From: an uncultured Bacilli bacterium
GTDB lineage: Bacteria > Bacillota_I > Bacilli_A > RF39 > UBA660
Reading direction: 5' to 3'
DNA: 31,941 nt
Assembly: GCA_904502155.1 (NCBI GenBank)
Contig: CAJGDV010000004.1
Location: forward strand, 1 to 31,941
Shown here in pieces: positions 7,141 to 14,695 of the stretch. How positions within the stretch are numbered: the first letter of the stretch is position 1; every line of letters begins with the position of its first letter. The notes under the pieces were generated by a model. The model was given only the letters and a program-made list of their open reading frames with translations. It made no database searches and had not been told where the DNA came from. The translations under genes and the position numbers were made by a program.

Positions 7141-7689
7141 ATATTTTGATTCATACAAATCTGTTTCTTTATCTTCTTTAGAAACGGTTTCATTAATAAC
7201 AGGTAATTGTTCTATATTTTGTAATCCTAGATAATCTAAAAATTCTTCAGTTACAGTGTATAAGATTGGTCTACCTGGTAAATTTGATTTTCCTGCTTCT
7301 TTTATTAAATTTCTATACATTAATCTCTTTATTTGATATACACTATCAACACCTCTAATTTCATCTATTTGAGCTCTTGTAATAGGTGATTTATAAGCGA
7401 TAATTGCTAGTGTTTCAAGTGCTGATTGTGTTAAATTATCTTTCTTATCATTTTCTATTAATTTTTCAAAATATTTAGCATGTTCTTTTTTAGTTGTTAA
7501 TTTATATTTATTTCCTAAAAATTCTAATCTAAATCCTCTTACTTCATTTTCATATGTTTTTTTTAATATATCTAATACTTCATTTAATTTTGAATCTTCT
7601 ATTTCAAGAATATCTTGTAATTGTTCAAAAGAAATACCTTCATCACCAACAACATATAAAATACCTTCTATTATTCCTATATATTCCAT
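7129..7689 (-). CDS. scpB: Segregation and condensation protein B
   Basis: A 186-residue kleisin-associated subunit of the SMC-ScpAB condensin, which compacts and segregates the chromosome. Two tandem winged helices are visible: the first at about 5-80, the second at about 85-165 with the family motif TLAIIAYKSPITRAQID near 93-109 and GRPILYTVTEEFLDYLGL near 138-155. The C-terminal tail is charged and probably disordered. The ATG at 7689 directly abuts the scpA stop codon, with AGGTGATTAA as ribosome site, the usual coupled arrangement. Length is typical. Confidence 0.96.
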   Translation of the reverse strand: MEYIGIIEGILYVVGDEGISFEQLQDILEIEDSKLNEVLDILKKTYENEVRGFRLEFLGNKYKLTTKKEHAKYFEKLIENDKKDNLTQSALETLAIIAYKSPITRAQIDEIRGVDSVYQIKRLMYRNLIKEAGKSNLPGRPILYTVTEEFLDYLGLQNIEQLPVINETVSKEDKETDLYESKYKEN

Positions 7690-8412
7690 TTAATCACCTA
7701 CGTTTTCTATTATTATGTTATCGAAATTATAGTTTTGAATAATTTTTAATTCATTATGTCTAGCCATATTTAATATTGCTAAAAAAGTTACTACTATATA
7801 ATCTTTTCTTACGATTTCAAATAAATCTGTAAAATCAACTTTTTTCTTTTGTTTAAGAATATTTTTTATTTCTGCACTTCTTTCTGATACAGAAAATTCT
7901 TTGTTAGTTATTTTAGTATTTAATGGTTTATCTAATTCTTTTCTTTCTAAAACTTTATTAAAAGCTTTCATTAAATCATTCATATCAAAATTTTCTTGCA
8001 CTGATTTATCTTGATTAGTATATTGCATTAAATCAGATGGACTTTTAATATGAATTTTTTTTCTATCTTGTTCATATTCTTTTAAAAGTTCACTTATTTT
8101 TTTATATTTTTCATATTCAATTAATCTATTTATTAAATTTTCTCGTGGATCGTCTTCATAATCATCTTCAACTTCAACATGTTTTTTTGGTAATAAAATT
8201 GATGATTTTATTTCAATTAATTCAGCAGCCATAACAAGATATTCACTTGCTATATTTAAATTTAGACTTTCCATTAAATTAATATAATCCATGTATTGTT
8301 TTGTAATATCTAATATTGAAATATCACAAATATCTACTTCTGATTTTTTTATTAAGTGAAGAAGCAAATCCATTGGCCCTTCAAAATTATTAATTTCAAC
8401 CTTGTAATCCAT
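7690..8412 (-). CDS. scpA: Segregation and condensation protein A (kleisin)
   Basis: A 240-residue kleisin bridging the SMC heads. The N-terminal signature FEGPMDLLLHLIKKSEVDI at about 9-27 is the SMC-neck-binding helical domain; the linker at about 80-130 is acidic and carries PRENLINRLIEYEKYK; the C-terminal winged helix at about 170-235 includes FLAILNMARHNEL. It is first in the scpA-scpB operon, transcribed divergently from the RNHCP gene from a promoter region only 74 bases long. Confidence 0.97.
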   Translation of the reverse strand: MDYKVEINNFEGPMDLLLHLIKKSEVDICDISILDITKQYMDYINLMESLNLNIASEYLVMAAELIEIKSSILLPKKHVEVEDDYEDDPRENLINRLIEYEKYKKISELLKEYEQDRKKIHIKSPSDLMQYTNQDKSVQENFDMNDLMKAFNKVLERKELDKPLNTKITNKEFSVSERSAEIKNILKQKKKVDFTDLFEIVRKDYIVVTFLAILNMARHNELKIIQNYNFDNIIIENVGD

Positions 8413-8437
8413 AAATCACTTCCAACTCTACTTAGAT

Positions 8438-8470
8438 ATTATATCATAAAAAAAAATTATATGATATAAT
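8438..8470. promoter_or_regulatory. Symmetrical divergent promoter, scpA / RNHCP
   Basis: The 10-base arms ATTATATCAT (8438-8447) and ATGATATAAT (8461-8470) are perfect inverted copies. Each contains an extended -10 (TGATATAAT), one firing left to scpA and one right to the RNHCP gene. They are separated by 13 bases, mostly A. Confidence 0.6.
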
Positions 8471-8486
8471 GTAAGCGGTGATTTAA

Positions 8487-8789
8487 ATGAAAAAATTTAC
8501 AATGAAGGATGAAAATTTTATTTGTGATAATTGTAATAAAAATGTAGAAAAACTAAATTATACAGCAAGAGATCATTGTCCTTACTGTTTATATTCGAAG
8601 CATGTTGATATTATGCCTGGTGATAGAGCTAATGATTGTCATGGTTTATTAAAACCAATTGGCATAGAAAAATTTAAAAATTCTTATAAAATCATTTATA
8701 GATGTAATAAATGTGGTGAACTTCATAAGAATATTGTAGCAAATGATGATAATATGGATTTGATAATAGAATTATCTGTTCAAAAATAA
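8487..8789 (+). CDS. RNHCP zinc-binding domain protein
   Basis: A 100-residue protein matching the RNHCP family (PF12647). The family signature RDHCPYC is at 28-34 and is preceded by CxxC at 13/16. Cys51 follows in the NDCHG segment and a last CxxC is at 73/76, together suggesting two zinc ribbons. ARDHCPYCLYSKHVD and the PGDR-x-C pattern are characteristic. Function is not established; the zinc ribbons suggest nucleic-acid binding. GGTGA lies seven bases before the ATG. It has its own promoter and terminator and is one of two plus-strand genes. Confidence 0.88.
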   Translation: MKKFTMKDENFICDNCNKNVEKLNYTARDHCPYCLYSKHVDIMPGDRANDCHGLLKPIGIEKFKNSYKIIYRCNKCGELHKNIVANDDNMDLIIELSVQK

Positions 8790-8815
8790 AAATACACAAA
8801 TTTGTGTATTTTTTT
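8788..8815. terminator. Bidirectional terminator
   Basis: The perfect 26-base palindrome AAAAATACACAAA/TTTGTGTATTTTT is centred at 8800/8801 and flanked by A on the left and T on the right. It can end both the RNHCP transcript (+) and the membrane-protein transcript (-), whose stop codon lies at 8814-8816. Confidence 0.88.
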
Positions 8816-9383
8816 AATTAACGCTTTTTATACCTACTATTTTAACTATATATGGTAAAACAGCAATACCAATAAATAGAATTCCTATAAAAGTAGCTAT
8901 ATATATTAAGTCTTTTTTAAATTTTTCGTTTTCTTTTTGTACTTCTCTTTTTATTTGTAATTCGTCTAAGACTTCTTCTTTTTTTTCATTTTCATCTAAT
9001 TTTAAATCAGCTTCATCTGCTGTACCAGTTAATTTATATTTTTCTTTTTCAACATATTCTTTTGCTGTAATTTCGCTACTAGCATCGATTGTTACAGTAT
9101 TAATTTGAATATCATCTATATTAGTTGGTGAATTTGCATTTGTATTTATATTTTCTGTATTTATAACAGAGTTAGGTGCAATTTTATCATTTTCACCATT
9201 ATCGATTGTTTGCATTGGTTTGTTTACATTATTATTTACTGGTTCTGGCGCTGGTTGAGAAGGCGCTGCTGGTGTTGGTGCTGGCGCTGGTTGAGCAGGT
9301 GCTGCTGGCGCTGGCATTGGTGCTGGTTGCGAAACATCAGTATTAACTGGTTGTATATTATTATTTACATTATTTTCATTCAT
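8814..9383 (-). CDS. Ala/Pro/Gln-rich protein with C-terminal membrane anchor
   Basis: About 189 residues of unknown function. An Asn-rich N-terminus leads to a low-complexity Pro-Ala-Gln linker (PAP/QPAP repeats, about residues 16-50). A charged middle region (about 90-155, ending in a likely helical EKKEEVLDELQIKREVQ stretch) precedes one hydrophobic segment (about 160-182) close to the C-terminus. The ATG at 9383 is preferred: it follows the upstream stop by one base and has GGGA five bases before it. An in-frame ATG at 9404 overlaps the upstream gene and has AGGA too close. The linker is locally GC-rich. It is probably a tail-anchored partner of the upstream gene product (inference). Confidence 0.7.
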   Translation of the reverse strand: MNENNVNNNIQPVNTDVSQPAPMPAPAAPAQPAPAPTPAAPSQPAPEPVNNNVNKPMQTIDNGENDKIAPNSVINTENINTNANSPTNIDDIQINTVTIDASSEITAKEYVEKEKYKLTGTADEADLKLDENEKKEEVLDELQIKREVQKENEKFKKDLIYIATFIGILFIGIAVLPYIVKIVGIKSVN

Positions 9384-9384
9384 A

Positions 9385-10017
9385 TTATTCCCACTCACAT
9401 TCATATCCTAAATTCATATATGCATCTATTAATTCAGTTATTTCTTGATTATATGCACCTACTAAATCTAGTTTTTCATTTTCTTCTAATTTAATATTTT
9501 CTAATGAAGTTTTACTTAAATCATAAACTGAACTTACTTTTAATGATGTTGAACTTGATAATGTAGGAACAATTGAATATCCATCATTACCTATATTTTC
9601 AGTTTGTCTCTTTTTATATTTACTATTTTCTGAATAAATGTAATTCATATATTCATCTGAAATTCCCGAATATTTATGTTCTTCAGCTATACTTTTTAAT
9701 TTATATTCAGTGTAGTAAATTTTTACTGTTGTTGTCTTATCTCCACCATTTTCAGTAACAACTTTTGAACATTTTCCATAGTTCTTACCAATTGGTTTAA
9801 GTACAACATATTCTTCTTCTTCCTTATCGTCTTTTTCTACTTCTTCAACTACTTCTCCTTGTTGTTCTTCTTTTTTAAAAGCTTCACCAGTTTTTATTGA
9901 AGACACAAATTGATATATAGTAGATAAATTAAAAATAAAAAACATCAATAAAATTGTTAGAACAGTATATAATAGTCCATCCCCACCTGATTGTTTATTG
10001 AATCCTGCTTTGTTCAT
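9385..10017 (-). CDS. Single-pass membrane protein with extracytoplasmic domain
   Basis: A 210-residue protein. A transmembrane segment at about 15-38 is followed by an acidic low-complexity stretch (about 48-72, many Glu/Asp/Lys). A globular domain (about 73-210) has the pattern CSKVVTENGGDKTTTVKIYY near 83-102 and a Cys near the C-terminus, giving a possible disulfide. The start of the domain resembles lipoprotein-like domains in gut Bacillota that carry a TxTVKIYY strand, but I cannot name a family with confidence. The ATG at 10017 has AGGAGA upstream. First gene of a two-gene operon with its own TGATATAAT promoter at 10041-10049. Confidence 0.75.
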   Translation of the reverse strand: MNKAGFNKQSGGDGLLYTVLTILLMFFIFNLSTIYQFVSSIKTGEAFKKEEQQGEVVEEVEKDDKEEEEYVVLKPIGKNYGKCSKVVTENGGDKTTTVKIYYTEYKLKSIAEEHKYSGISDEYMNYIYSENSKYKKRQTENIGNDGYSIVPTLSSSTSLKVSSVYDLSKTSLENIKLEENEKLDLVGAYNQEITELIDAYMNLGYECEWE

Positions 10018-10040
10018 TTGACATCTCTCCTATCATAATA

Positions 10041-10049
10041 ATTATATCA
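10041..10049 (-). promoter_or_regulatory. Extended -10 promoter of the 10017 operon
   Basis: TGATATAAT on the minus strand, 24 bases before the ATG at 10017 and just after the T tract of the structured terminator at 10055-10142. Confidence 0.55.
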
Positions 10050-10054
10050 AATAA

Positions 10055-10142
10055 TAAAAAAAAATTAAAGAGATTTAATATGTAAAGTGTAACACTGATA
10101 TATCTTTGTAATATATTACTTTTTGATATTAAATTCTTTAAT
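10055..10142 (-). terminator. Large branched terminator structure
   Basis: Arms 10064-10081 and 10126-10142 are imperfect inverted repeats (17 bp with one bulge). On the minus strand the closing arm is followed by nine T, so it can terminate the gene ending at 10184. The 44 bases between the arms hold two more inverted repeats, GTAATATATTAC and AGTGTTACACT, making a branched structure larger than a normal terminator hairpin. Confidence 0.55.
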
Positions 10143-10183
10143 TATATACATGTAATAGAATTAAAGTTATAAACTTTAGATTT

Positions 10184-10672
10184 TTACTTTTTCATATTGA
10201 TTAATTCTATTGCTTCTTTTGCAGTCATATGTTCAATATCCATTTCAATAATTGCCATTGCTCTTATAGAAGAATTAATTTCAGTTTCAATACCCTTCTC
10301 ATATTCTACTGAATATTTCATTGCTAACATTGTTGCAATTCTTCTTTTTTCATTTTCTTCTTCTATCAAATTCATTTTTCCAAAAACTATTACACTTCTA
10401 AAATATGTAGTATATTTTTCAGGAACAATCTGATCTTTATCAATAACACAAAAAGATGCTTTATTATGTTTCTTTATAGCATCAATTTTATGCCCAGATT
10501 TGGCTGAATGAAAATATATTTTACCATTACTATACACATAGCTAATTGGTACTGAATATGGATAATCATCATCTCCTAATAATGCTATTGTACCACATGT
10601 ATTTTTTTCTAATATTTCTATTGCTTGTTCATTAGATAGTAATTGCTTAAATCTTCTCATCTTTCTAAACAT
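10184..10672 (-). CDS. Pyridoxamine 5'-phosphate oxidase-like FMN-binding protein (NimA-like)
   Basis: A 162-residue split-barrel flavoprotein like the small FMN-binding proteins annotated as nitroimidazole-resistance (Nim) or PNPOx-like. CGTIALLGDDDYPYSVPISY lies at about 24-43 (strands beta1-2), followed by KIYFHSAKSGHKIDAIKK at about 50-67, where the KIYFHSA and GHKxD segments are the usual FMN-phosphate contacts. Length is typical. The ATG at 10672 is preferred over that at 10678 because AGGAG is seven bases from the former and only one from the latter. It is monocistronic with a TGATATAAT promoter at 10694-10702. Substrate is unknown. Confidence 0.85.
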   Translation of the reverse strand: MFRKMRRFKQLLSNEQAIEILEKNTCGTIALLGDDDYPYSVPISYVYSNGKIYFHSAKSGHKIDAIKKHNKASFCVIDKDQIVPEKYTTYFRSVIVFGKMNLIEEENEKRRIATMLAMKYSVEYEKGIETEINSSIRAMAIIEMDIEHMTAKEAIELINMKK

Positions 10673-10693
10673 AATCATTCTCCTTTTTTAAGG

Positions 10694-10702
10694 ATTATAT
10701 CA
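10694..10702 (-). promoter_or_regulatory. Extended -10 promoter of the FMN-binding protein gene
   Basis: TGATATAAT on the minus strand, about 22 bases from the start codon at 10672. Beyond it, 10703-11000 has no gene: it holds the terminator at 10759-10801, a small hairpin CGTTGA/TCAACG at 10860-10879, and otherwise nothing I recognise. Confidence 0.6.
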
Positions 10703-10758
10703 TATAAAATGTTTTTTATTCAATTAGATATTATAATGTATATTATTAATATTTTACA

Positions 10759-10801
10759 TAAAAAAAGATTCAATAAAATGGTTTACATTTTAATTGAATC
10801 T
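10759..10801 (-). terminator. Terminator downstream of the YhhN gene
   Basis: On the minus strand AGATTCAAT-n-AAAATG pairs with CATTTT-ATTGAATCT (15 bp with one bulged base) and is followed by seven T. It lies 200 bases after the YhhN stop codon, leaving a long untranslated 3' part. Confidence 0.75.
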
Positions 10802-11000
10802 ATTAGACGTTATTTTTTGATTAACAAACTGTTTTTACAATGAAATTGCTAACTTACGTCGTTGATATTTATCTCAACGTCAAAGACTAAATTTTTCAGT
10901 ATAATGTTCCGAATATGATTGTTCTATCAGTTTTACATTACAAATCATCTAAATCATTCCCACATTTCTAATAATACAACTCATAATTCATGCGAAAATC

Positions 11001-11696
11001 TCACTTTTTATCGTTTATATAAAACATCGAATGTGCCATGATATTTTGAGCTGGCCAATATACATAAGAACATAAAATCCAAGTCAAACGGCTACTCTCA
11101 CCAAACATATCAATAGCAAGTACTATATCAGAGAACCAGAACATTATACTTCCTACCAAAATTAACCATCTGTATTTACTCTTTTCAGATATCAGATTGG
11201 AAACTGCTTTTCCTAACATACAAGCAATAATGCACGCATAACCAAGAAGCATTTTTTCAAGTATTTGATCTTCAATTTGAATAAATGATGTTCCTGCCAC
11301 AATATATAAGGAAAATACTACAAACGGCAAAGTTATCAGTATATCTCTCTTTTTAAACTTTTCCAGCATAAAAAAAGCTACTAGATAGGCTACATGTCCT
11401 GCTGCAAAAAATAAGATTCCAGATATGAAATGTACACCTAATAAAATATCTGCACACATCCCAAAGAAAAGCCCCAGTTCGATTAAAAAGACAAAACTTC
11501 GTCTCGTTTTTTTATGATTCCATACATATAAAACATTTAAAAACCCCAGCATAACAAACCAACCGCTTGTAACGCCTTTCAACCAAAGTCCACCTAAAAT
11601 ATCATAACAAATCAAACAACTAAAAGCGCAAATCAAAAATATAATATTTATAATAAAAAGTTTTTTATTATTTTCTTTTAATTCATAATTAATCAT
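11001..11696 (-). CDS. YhhN-family membrane protein (lysoplasmalogenase-like)
   Basis: A 231-residue eight-TM protein of the YhhN/TMEM86 family (PF07947), whose characterised members hydrolyse the vinyl-ether bond of lysoplasmalogens. Family features are the conserved acidic positions inside membrane helices: GMCADILLG near 79-87, AAGHVAYLVAFF near 97-108, FWFSDIVLAIDMF near 185-197, and the final helix with YWPAQ. The ATG at 11696 follows AAGGAGAG. Codon use is unlike the neighbours (CTG, GGC, ACG, CGA and GGG are frequent), suggesting recent transfer. It lies downstream of a decayed lipoprotein gene. Confidence 0.9.
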   Translation of the reverse strand: MINYELKENNKKLFIINIIFLICAFSCLICYDILGGLWLKGVTSGWFVMLGFLNVLYVWNHKKTRRSFVFLIELGLFFGMCADILLGVHFISGILFFAAGHVAYLVAFFMLEKFKKRDILITLPFVVFSLYIVAGTSFIQIEDQILEKMLLGYACIIACMLGKAVSNLISEKSKYRWLILVGSIMFWFSDIVLAIDMFGESSRLTWILCSYVYWPAQNIMAHSMFYINDKK

Positions 11697-11716
11697 CTAT
11701 ATTCTCTCCTTCAAAT

Positions 11717-12113
11717 TCAAGTTTGATAATATAAGCAAGGGTTAAAATTCTTAGTTTTTTTATCTAATGAAGATGATCGATCTAATCAAACTATTTTCAA
11801 AATATTATCATCCCATTCTACAAATATAAGATTATCTGGTTGAGGAACATATCCATTATATAGTTATATAAATTAGAATATGTCTCAGTCAGTAATCAAA
11901 TCATACTCAAAGAACTTATGCATTGCTTCTACATAACTCAATATATTGAATTGTGAAAGATTATCATCTTCAACATATGTTTCACTATTGATAGAGATAC
12001 ATTTCTCTTCAAACAGAATAGCAACCTTTTCTATTCATTTGATTATTAAATATGCAAGTCGATAGAATAAATATATAAAGCAATGCTAAAACTAATGCTA
12101 TCAACTTTTTCAT
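11717..12113 (-). pseudogene. Decayed lipoprotein-like gene
   Basis: On the minus strand an ATG at 12113 opens a signal-peptide-like stretch MKKLIALVLALLYIFILSTC ending in a lipobox-like Cys, then hits TGA after 34 codons. A second frame overlaps it and stays open for about 48 codons (KVAILFEEKCISINSETYVE onward) to a TGA. A third stretch, with GYVPQPDNLIFVEWDDNILK, then stops, and one more short fragment ends at 11717. Successive open fragments on one strand with frameshifts and stops are what a decayed gene looks like. No ribosome site is visible. I cannot name the family. Base composition resembles the adjacent YhhN gene more than the rest of the window. Confidence 0.6.
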
Positions 12114-12142
12114 ACAATCACACAACTTTCTTAAATTCTAAT

Positions 12143-13363
12143 TTACCTCTTCGAAAGCATAACTATCGTCTCAACATGATATGTATTTGGAAACATATCA
12201 ACTGGTGTTATATTAATAATATTATATTTTTCTTTTAAAATTTTTAAATCTCTTGCTAATGTAATCGGATCGCATGAAACATATACAATTTTATTTGGAT
12301 CCAGTCTAAAAAGATCATTTATGACACTATTTGTAAGACCACTACGTGGTGGATCCACAATAATAGAATCAAATTTATCTTTAAATTTTTTAATTACTAT
12401 TTCTGTATCACCACATATAAATTCCATATTTTCAACATTATTTATTTTCATATTTGTTTTAGCATCTTCGATAGCTTCTTTACAAATTTCTACTCCAATT
12501 ACTTTTTTTACAAAAGGAGTAGCATACATTCCTATTGTTCCTGTACCACAATATAAATCCATTATTATATCGTTTTCATTTGGCTCTAAATATTCAATAA
12601 CTTTATTATATAGTTTTTCAGTTTGTTTAGTGTTTACTTGGAAAAATGCTTGTGGACTAATTACAAAGTTAAAATTTGACAATTTTCCAATAATCTTACT
12701 TTCTTCCTTGATTTTACAATTATTATTTTTGATAATTTTGTTAAATTTATAACCATTTTTACGAACATATTCGTTAGTCAATGGAAGTTTTGTATCCTTA
12801 TGTAAATAATATGTTATTGCTACATCATTTGAATTTACATTTCTAATAACAATTTCATAAACATTATTAAATTCATTAATTTTATTTAAATCGTTGATTA
12901 TTTTATTTATATTTTCTTGAACTAATTCACATTTATCGATATAAACTATATCATTAGATTTTCTTTTGAAATATCCTAATTTTTTATCTACTTTTAATGT
13001 TACTTTATTTCGATAATTAAATTCATCATCAGAAGGTATAATTTTTTCAACTGATTCAATATCAGCATATCTTTTTAAAATGTCATTTACTTTATTTTGT
13101 TTATATTCTAATTGATCTTTATATCCTAAATGTAATAAATTACATCCTCCGCATTCATTATAATATGGACACTTTGGTTCAATTCTTTTTTCACTATTTT
13201 TAATTCTTTTTGTTATTATTGCTTCATTAAATTTCTTTTTTTCATTTGTTATTTTTATTTCTACTTCTTCACCTGGAAGAGCATTTTCAATAAAAGTAAT
13301 TTTTCCATCTATAAAGGAAATTCCTCGTCCTTGATGGTCTAATTTTTCGATTATACATTTCAT
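12143..13363 (-). CDS. 23S rRNA (uracil-C5)-methyltransferase, RlmD/RlmCD type
   Basis: A 406-residue SAM-dependent methyltransferase that makes 5-methyluridine in 23S rRNA. An N-terminal TRAM domain (about 1-55) is followed by a [4Fe-4S] motif, Cys65, Cys71, Cys74 (in ECGGC) and Cys145. The SAM site DLYCGTGTIG is near 273-282, DPPRSG near 340, the catalytic Cys364 in VSCDP and the general base Glu398 in HVET. The ATG at 13363 has AAGGA at good spacing; the longer in-frame start at 13426 lies inside mbl and the terminator. Whether the target is U747, U1939 or both is undecidable here. Monocistronic, with an extended -10 at 13385-13393. Confidence 0.92.
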   Translation of the reverse strand: MKCIIEKLDHQGRGISFIDGKITFIENALPGEEVEIKITNEKKKFNEAIITKRIKNSEKRIEPKCPYYNECGGCNLLHLGYKDQLEYKQNKVNDILKRYADIESVEKIIPSDDEFNYRNKVTLKVDKKLGYFKRKSNDIVYIDKCELVQENINKIINDLNKINEFNNVYEIVIRNVNSNDVAITYYLHKDTKLPLTNEYVRKNGYKFNKIIKNNNCKIKEESKIIGKLSNFNFVISPQAFFQVNTKQTEKLYNKVIEYLEPNENDIIMDLYCGTGTIGMYATPFVKKVIGVEICKEAIEDAKTNMKINNVENMEFICGDTEIVIKKFKDKFDSIIVDPPRSGLTNSVINDLFRLDPNKIVYVSCDPITLARDLKILKEKYNIINITPVDMFPNTYHVETIVMLSKR

Positions 13364-13384
13364 AAAAATCCTTCTTTCAAGTAA

Positions 13385-13393
13385 ATTATAACA
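13385..13393 (-). promoter_or_regulatory. Extended -10 promoter of the rRNA methyltransferase gene
   Basis: TGTTATAAT (TG-N-TATAAT) on the minus strand lies immediately after the T tract of the mbl terminator and 22 bases before the ATG at 13363. Confidence 0.55.
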
Positions 13394-13416
13394 TAAAAAA
13401 ACATAGTTTCCTATGT
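13394..13416 (-). terminator. Terminator of the spoIID-mbl cluster
   Basis: On the minus strand the stem ACATAG/CTATGT with a four-base loop is followed by seven T. It begins at the last base of the mbl stop codon. Confidence 0.85.
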
Positions 13417-14405
13417 TATATATCAACTAAATTAATGTTTTCAAGAAGAATACCTGTTCCTTCAGCAACGCAAGTCAAAGGATTGCTAGCCACATATACA
13501 GGAACTTTTAATTTATCTTCTAATACTCTATCTAAACCATCTAATAAAGCTCCTCCACCAGTTAAAACGATACCTTTATTTATAATATCTGCGGATAACT
13601 CTGGAGGTGTCATTTCTAATATTAATTTTACGTTATGAACAATATCATTTACATTATCATCTAAGGCTTCTTTTACTTCTTCAGATGAAATAGTTACAGT
13701 TTTGGGCAATCCAGAAACCATATCTCTTCCTCTTATTTCCATTTTTTCTTTTTTCTTATTGTTATATGTTGTACCTATAGAAAGTTTAATATCTTCTGCT
13801 GTTCTTTCACCAATTAATAATTTATATTTGTTTTTAATATATTTCATAATTTGTGCATCAAATGCATTACCAGCTGTTTTAATACTTATACTATTTACAA
13901 TTCCACCTAATGATAAAACAGCAATATCTGTTGTTCCACCACCAATATCAATTACCATTGAACCAGTTGGCTTTGATATATCAAGACCTGCACCTATAGC
14001 AGCTACTTTTGGTTCCTCTTCTATAAAAACTTTTCTAGCTCCAGTTTTTTCTGCAGCCTCTTTTATTGCATTTTTTTCAACTTGTGTAATATTTGATGGA
14101 CAACATATTAAAATTCTTGGTTTAGCAAATAAATTTTTACAATTTATTTTTTTTATAAAATTATTTAACATTAATTCAGTTATTTCAAAATCAGCAATTA
14201 CACCATCTTTCATCGGTTTAATGGCTTTTATTTTACCTGGTGTTCTTCCTAACATTTCTTTAGCATCATTTCCAACAGCAAGTACTTTTTTACTTTCAGC
14301 ATCTACTGCAACAACGCTTGGTTCGTTAAGTACAACACCTTGTCCTTTAACAAAAATTAATACATTTGCAGTCCCTAAATCAATTCCTATATCCTTTGAA
14401 AACAT
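13416..14405 (-). CDS. mbl: Rod-shape-determining actin homologue (Mbl/MreB)
   Basis: A 329-residue bacterial actin that guides cell-wall elongation at the membrane. The phosphate-1 loop GIDLGTANVLIFVKGQG is at about 7-23, the phosphate-2 motif MVIDIGGGTTDIAVLSLGG at about 150-168, and the adenosine motif VLTGGGALLDGLD near 282-294. FSKDIGIDLGT is the usual amphipathic start. Length is typical. The ATG at 14405 follows AGGTGA. I call it Mbl rather than MreB because it directly follows spoIIID, the Bacillus order. Presence of this gene implies a walled, probably rod-shaped cell. Confidence 0.95.
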   Translation of the reverse strand: MFSKDIGIDLGTANVLIFVKGQGVVLNEPSVVAVDAESKKVLAVGNDAKEMLGRTPGKIKAIKPMKDGVIADFEITELMLNNFIKKINCKNLFAKPRILICCPSNITQVEKNAIKEAAEKTGARKVFIEEEPKVAAIGAGLDISKPTGSMVIDIGGGTTDIAVLSLGGIVNSISIKTAGNAFDAQIMKYIKNKYKLLIGERTAEDIKLSIGTTYNNKKKEKMEIRGRDMVSGLPKTVTISSEEVKEALDDNVNDIVHNVKLILEMTPPELSADIINKGIVLTGGGALLDGLDRVLEDKLKVPVYVASNPLTCVAEGTGILLENINLVDI

Positions 14406-14409
14406 ATTT

Positions 14410-14658
14410 TCACCTACTTTGATATTTTAATTTTGTAGCTTCACCGCCTTTTATATGTCTTGTTTCTATATGATTTTTCATAATATTATTAACAATAATA
14501 AATTTTTCATAATCAATTTTTTTTAGTATTTTATGAATATCATTATGAACAGTACTTTTTGAAACATTAAACTTTTTTGCGGTTTCACGAATTGTTTTGT
14601 TAGTTTTTATAATATAATTACTTTCTTTAATAACTCTTTTTTTAATTAAAGAATCCAT
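14410..14658 (-). CDS. spoIIID: Sporulation transcription regulator SpoIIID
   Basis: An 82-residue mother-cell regulator acting on sigma-E and sigma-K genes. The helix-turn-helix ETAKKFNVSKSTVHNDI lies at about 25-41 and the signature RHIKGGEATKLKY at 67-79 is nearly identical to B. subtilis SpoIIID. The protein ends a few residues later, slightly shorter than the Bacillus one (about 93). The ATG at 14658 follows GAGGTGTT; the longer in-frame start at 14703 overlaps the spoIIQ stop. Gene order spoIID-spoIIQ-spoIIID-mbl is conserved. It is a strong marker that this lineage forms, or recently formed, endospores. Confidence 0.96.
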   Translation of the reverse strand: MDSLIKKRVIKESNYIIKTNKTIRETAKKFNVSKSTVHNDIHKILKKIDYEKFIIVNNIMKNHIETRHIKGGEATKLKYQSR

Positions 14659-14695
14659 ATAACACCTCAATAAATTATATAGATTCTTTAATATA

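Noticed and set aside
9210..9494. Trp/Arg-rich plus-strand ORF
   Set aside because: Its composition is the reverse complement of the Ala/Pro/Gln linker of the minus-strand protein.
10860..10879. Hairpin CGTTGA/TCAACG as a terminator or attachment site
   Set aside because: No T tract follows on either strand and no second copy was seen; short enough to be chance.
11717..12113. UGA read as Trp (mycoplasma code) to keep the lipoprotein gene open
   Set aside because: UAA stops and a frameshift also break it, and many intact genes in the window end in TGA and use TGG for Trp.
13702..14430. Long plus-strand ORF (242 codons)
   Set aside because: It is the antisense shadow of mbl, whose actin motifs are unmistakable on the minus strand.
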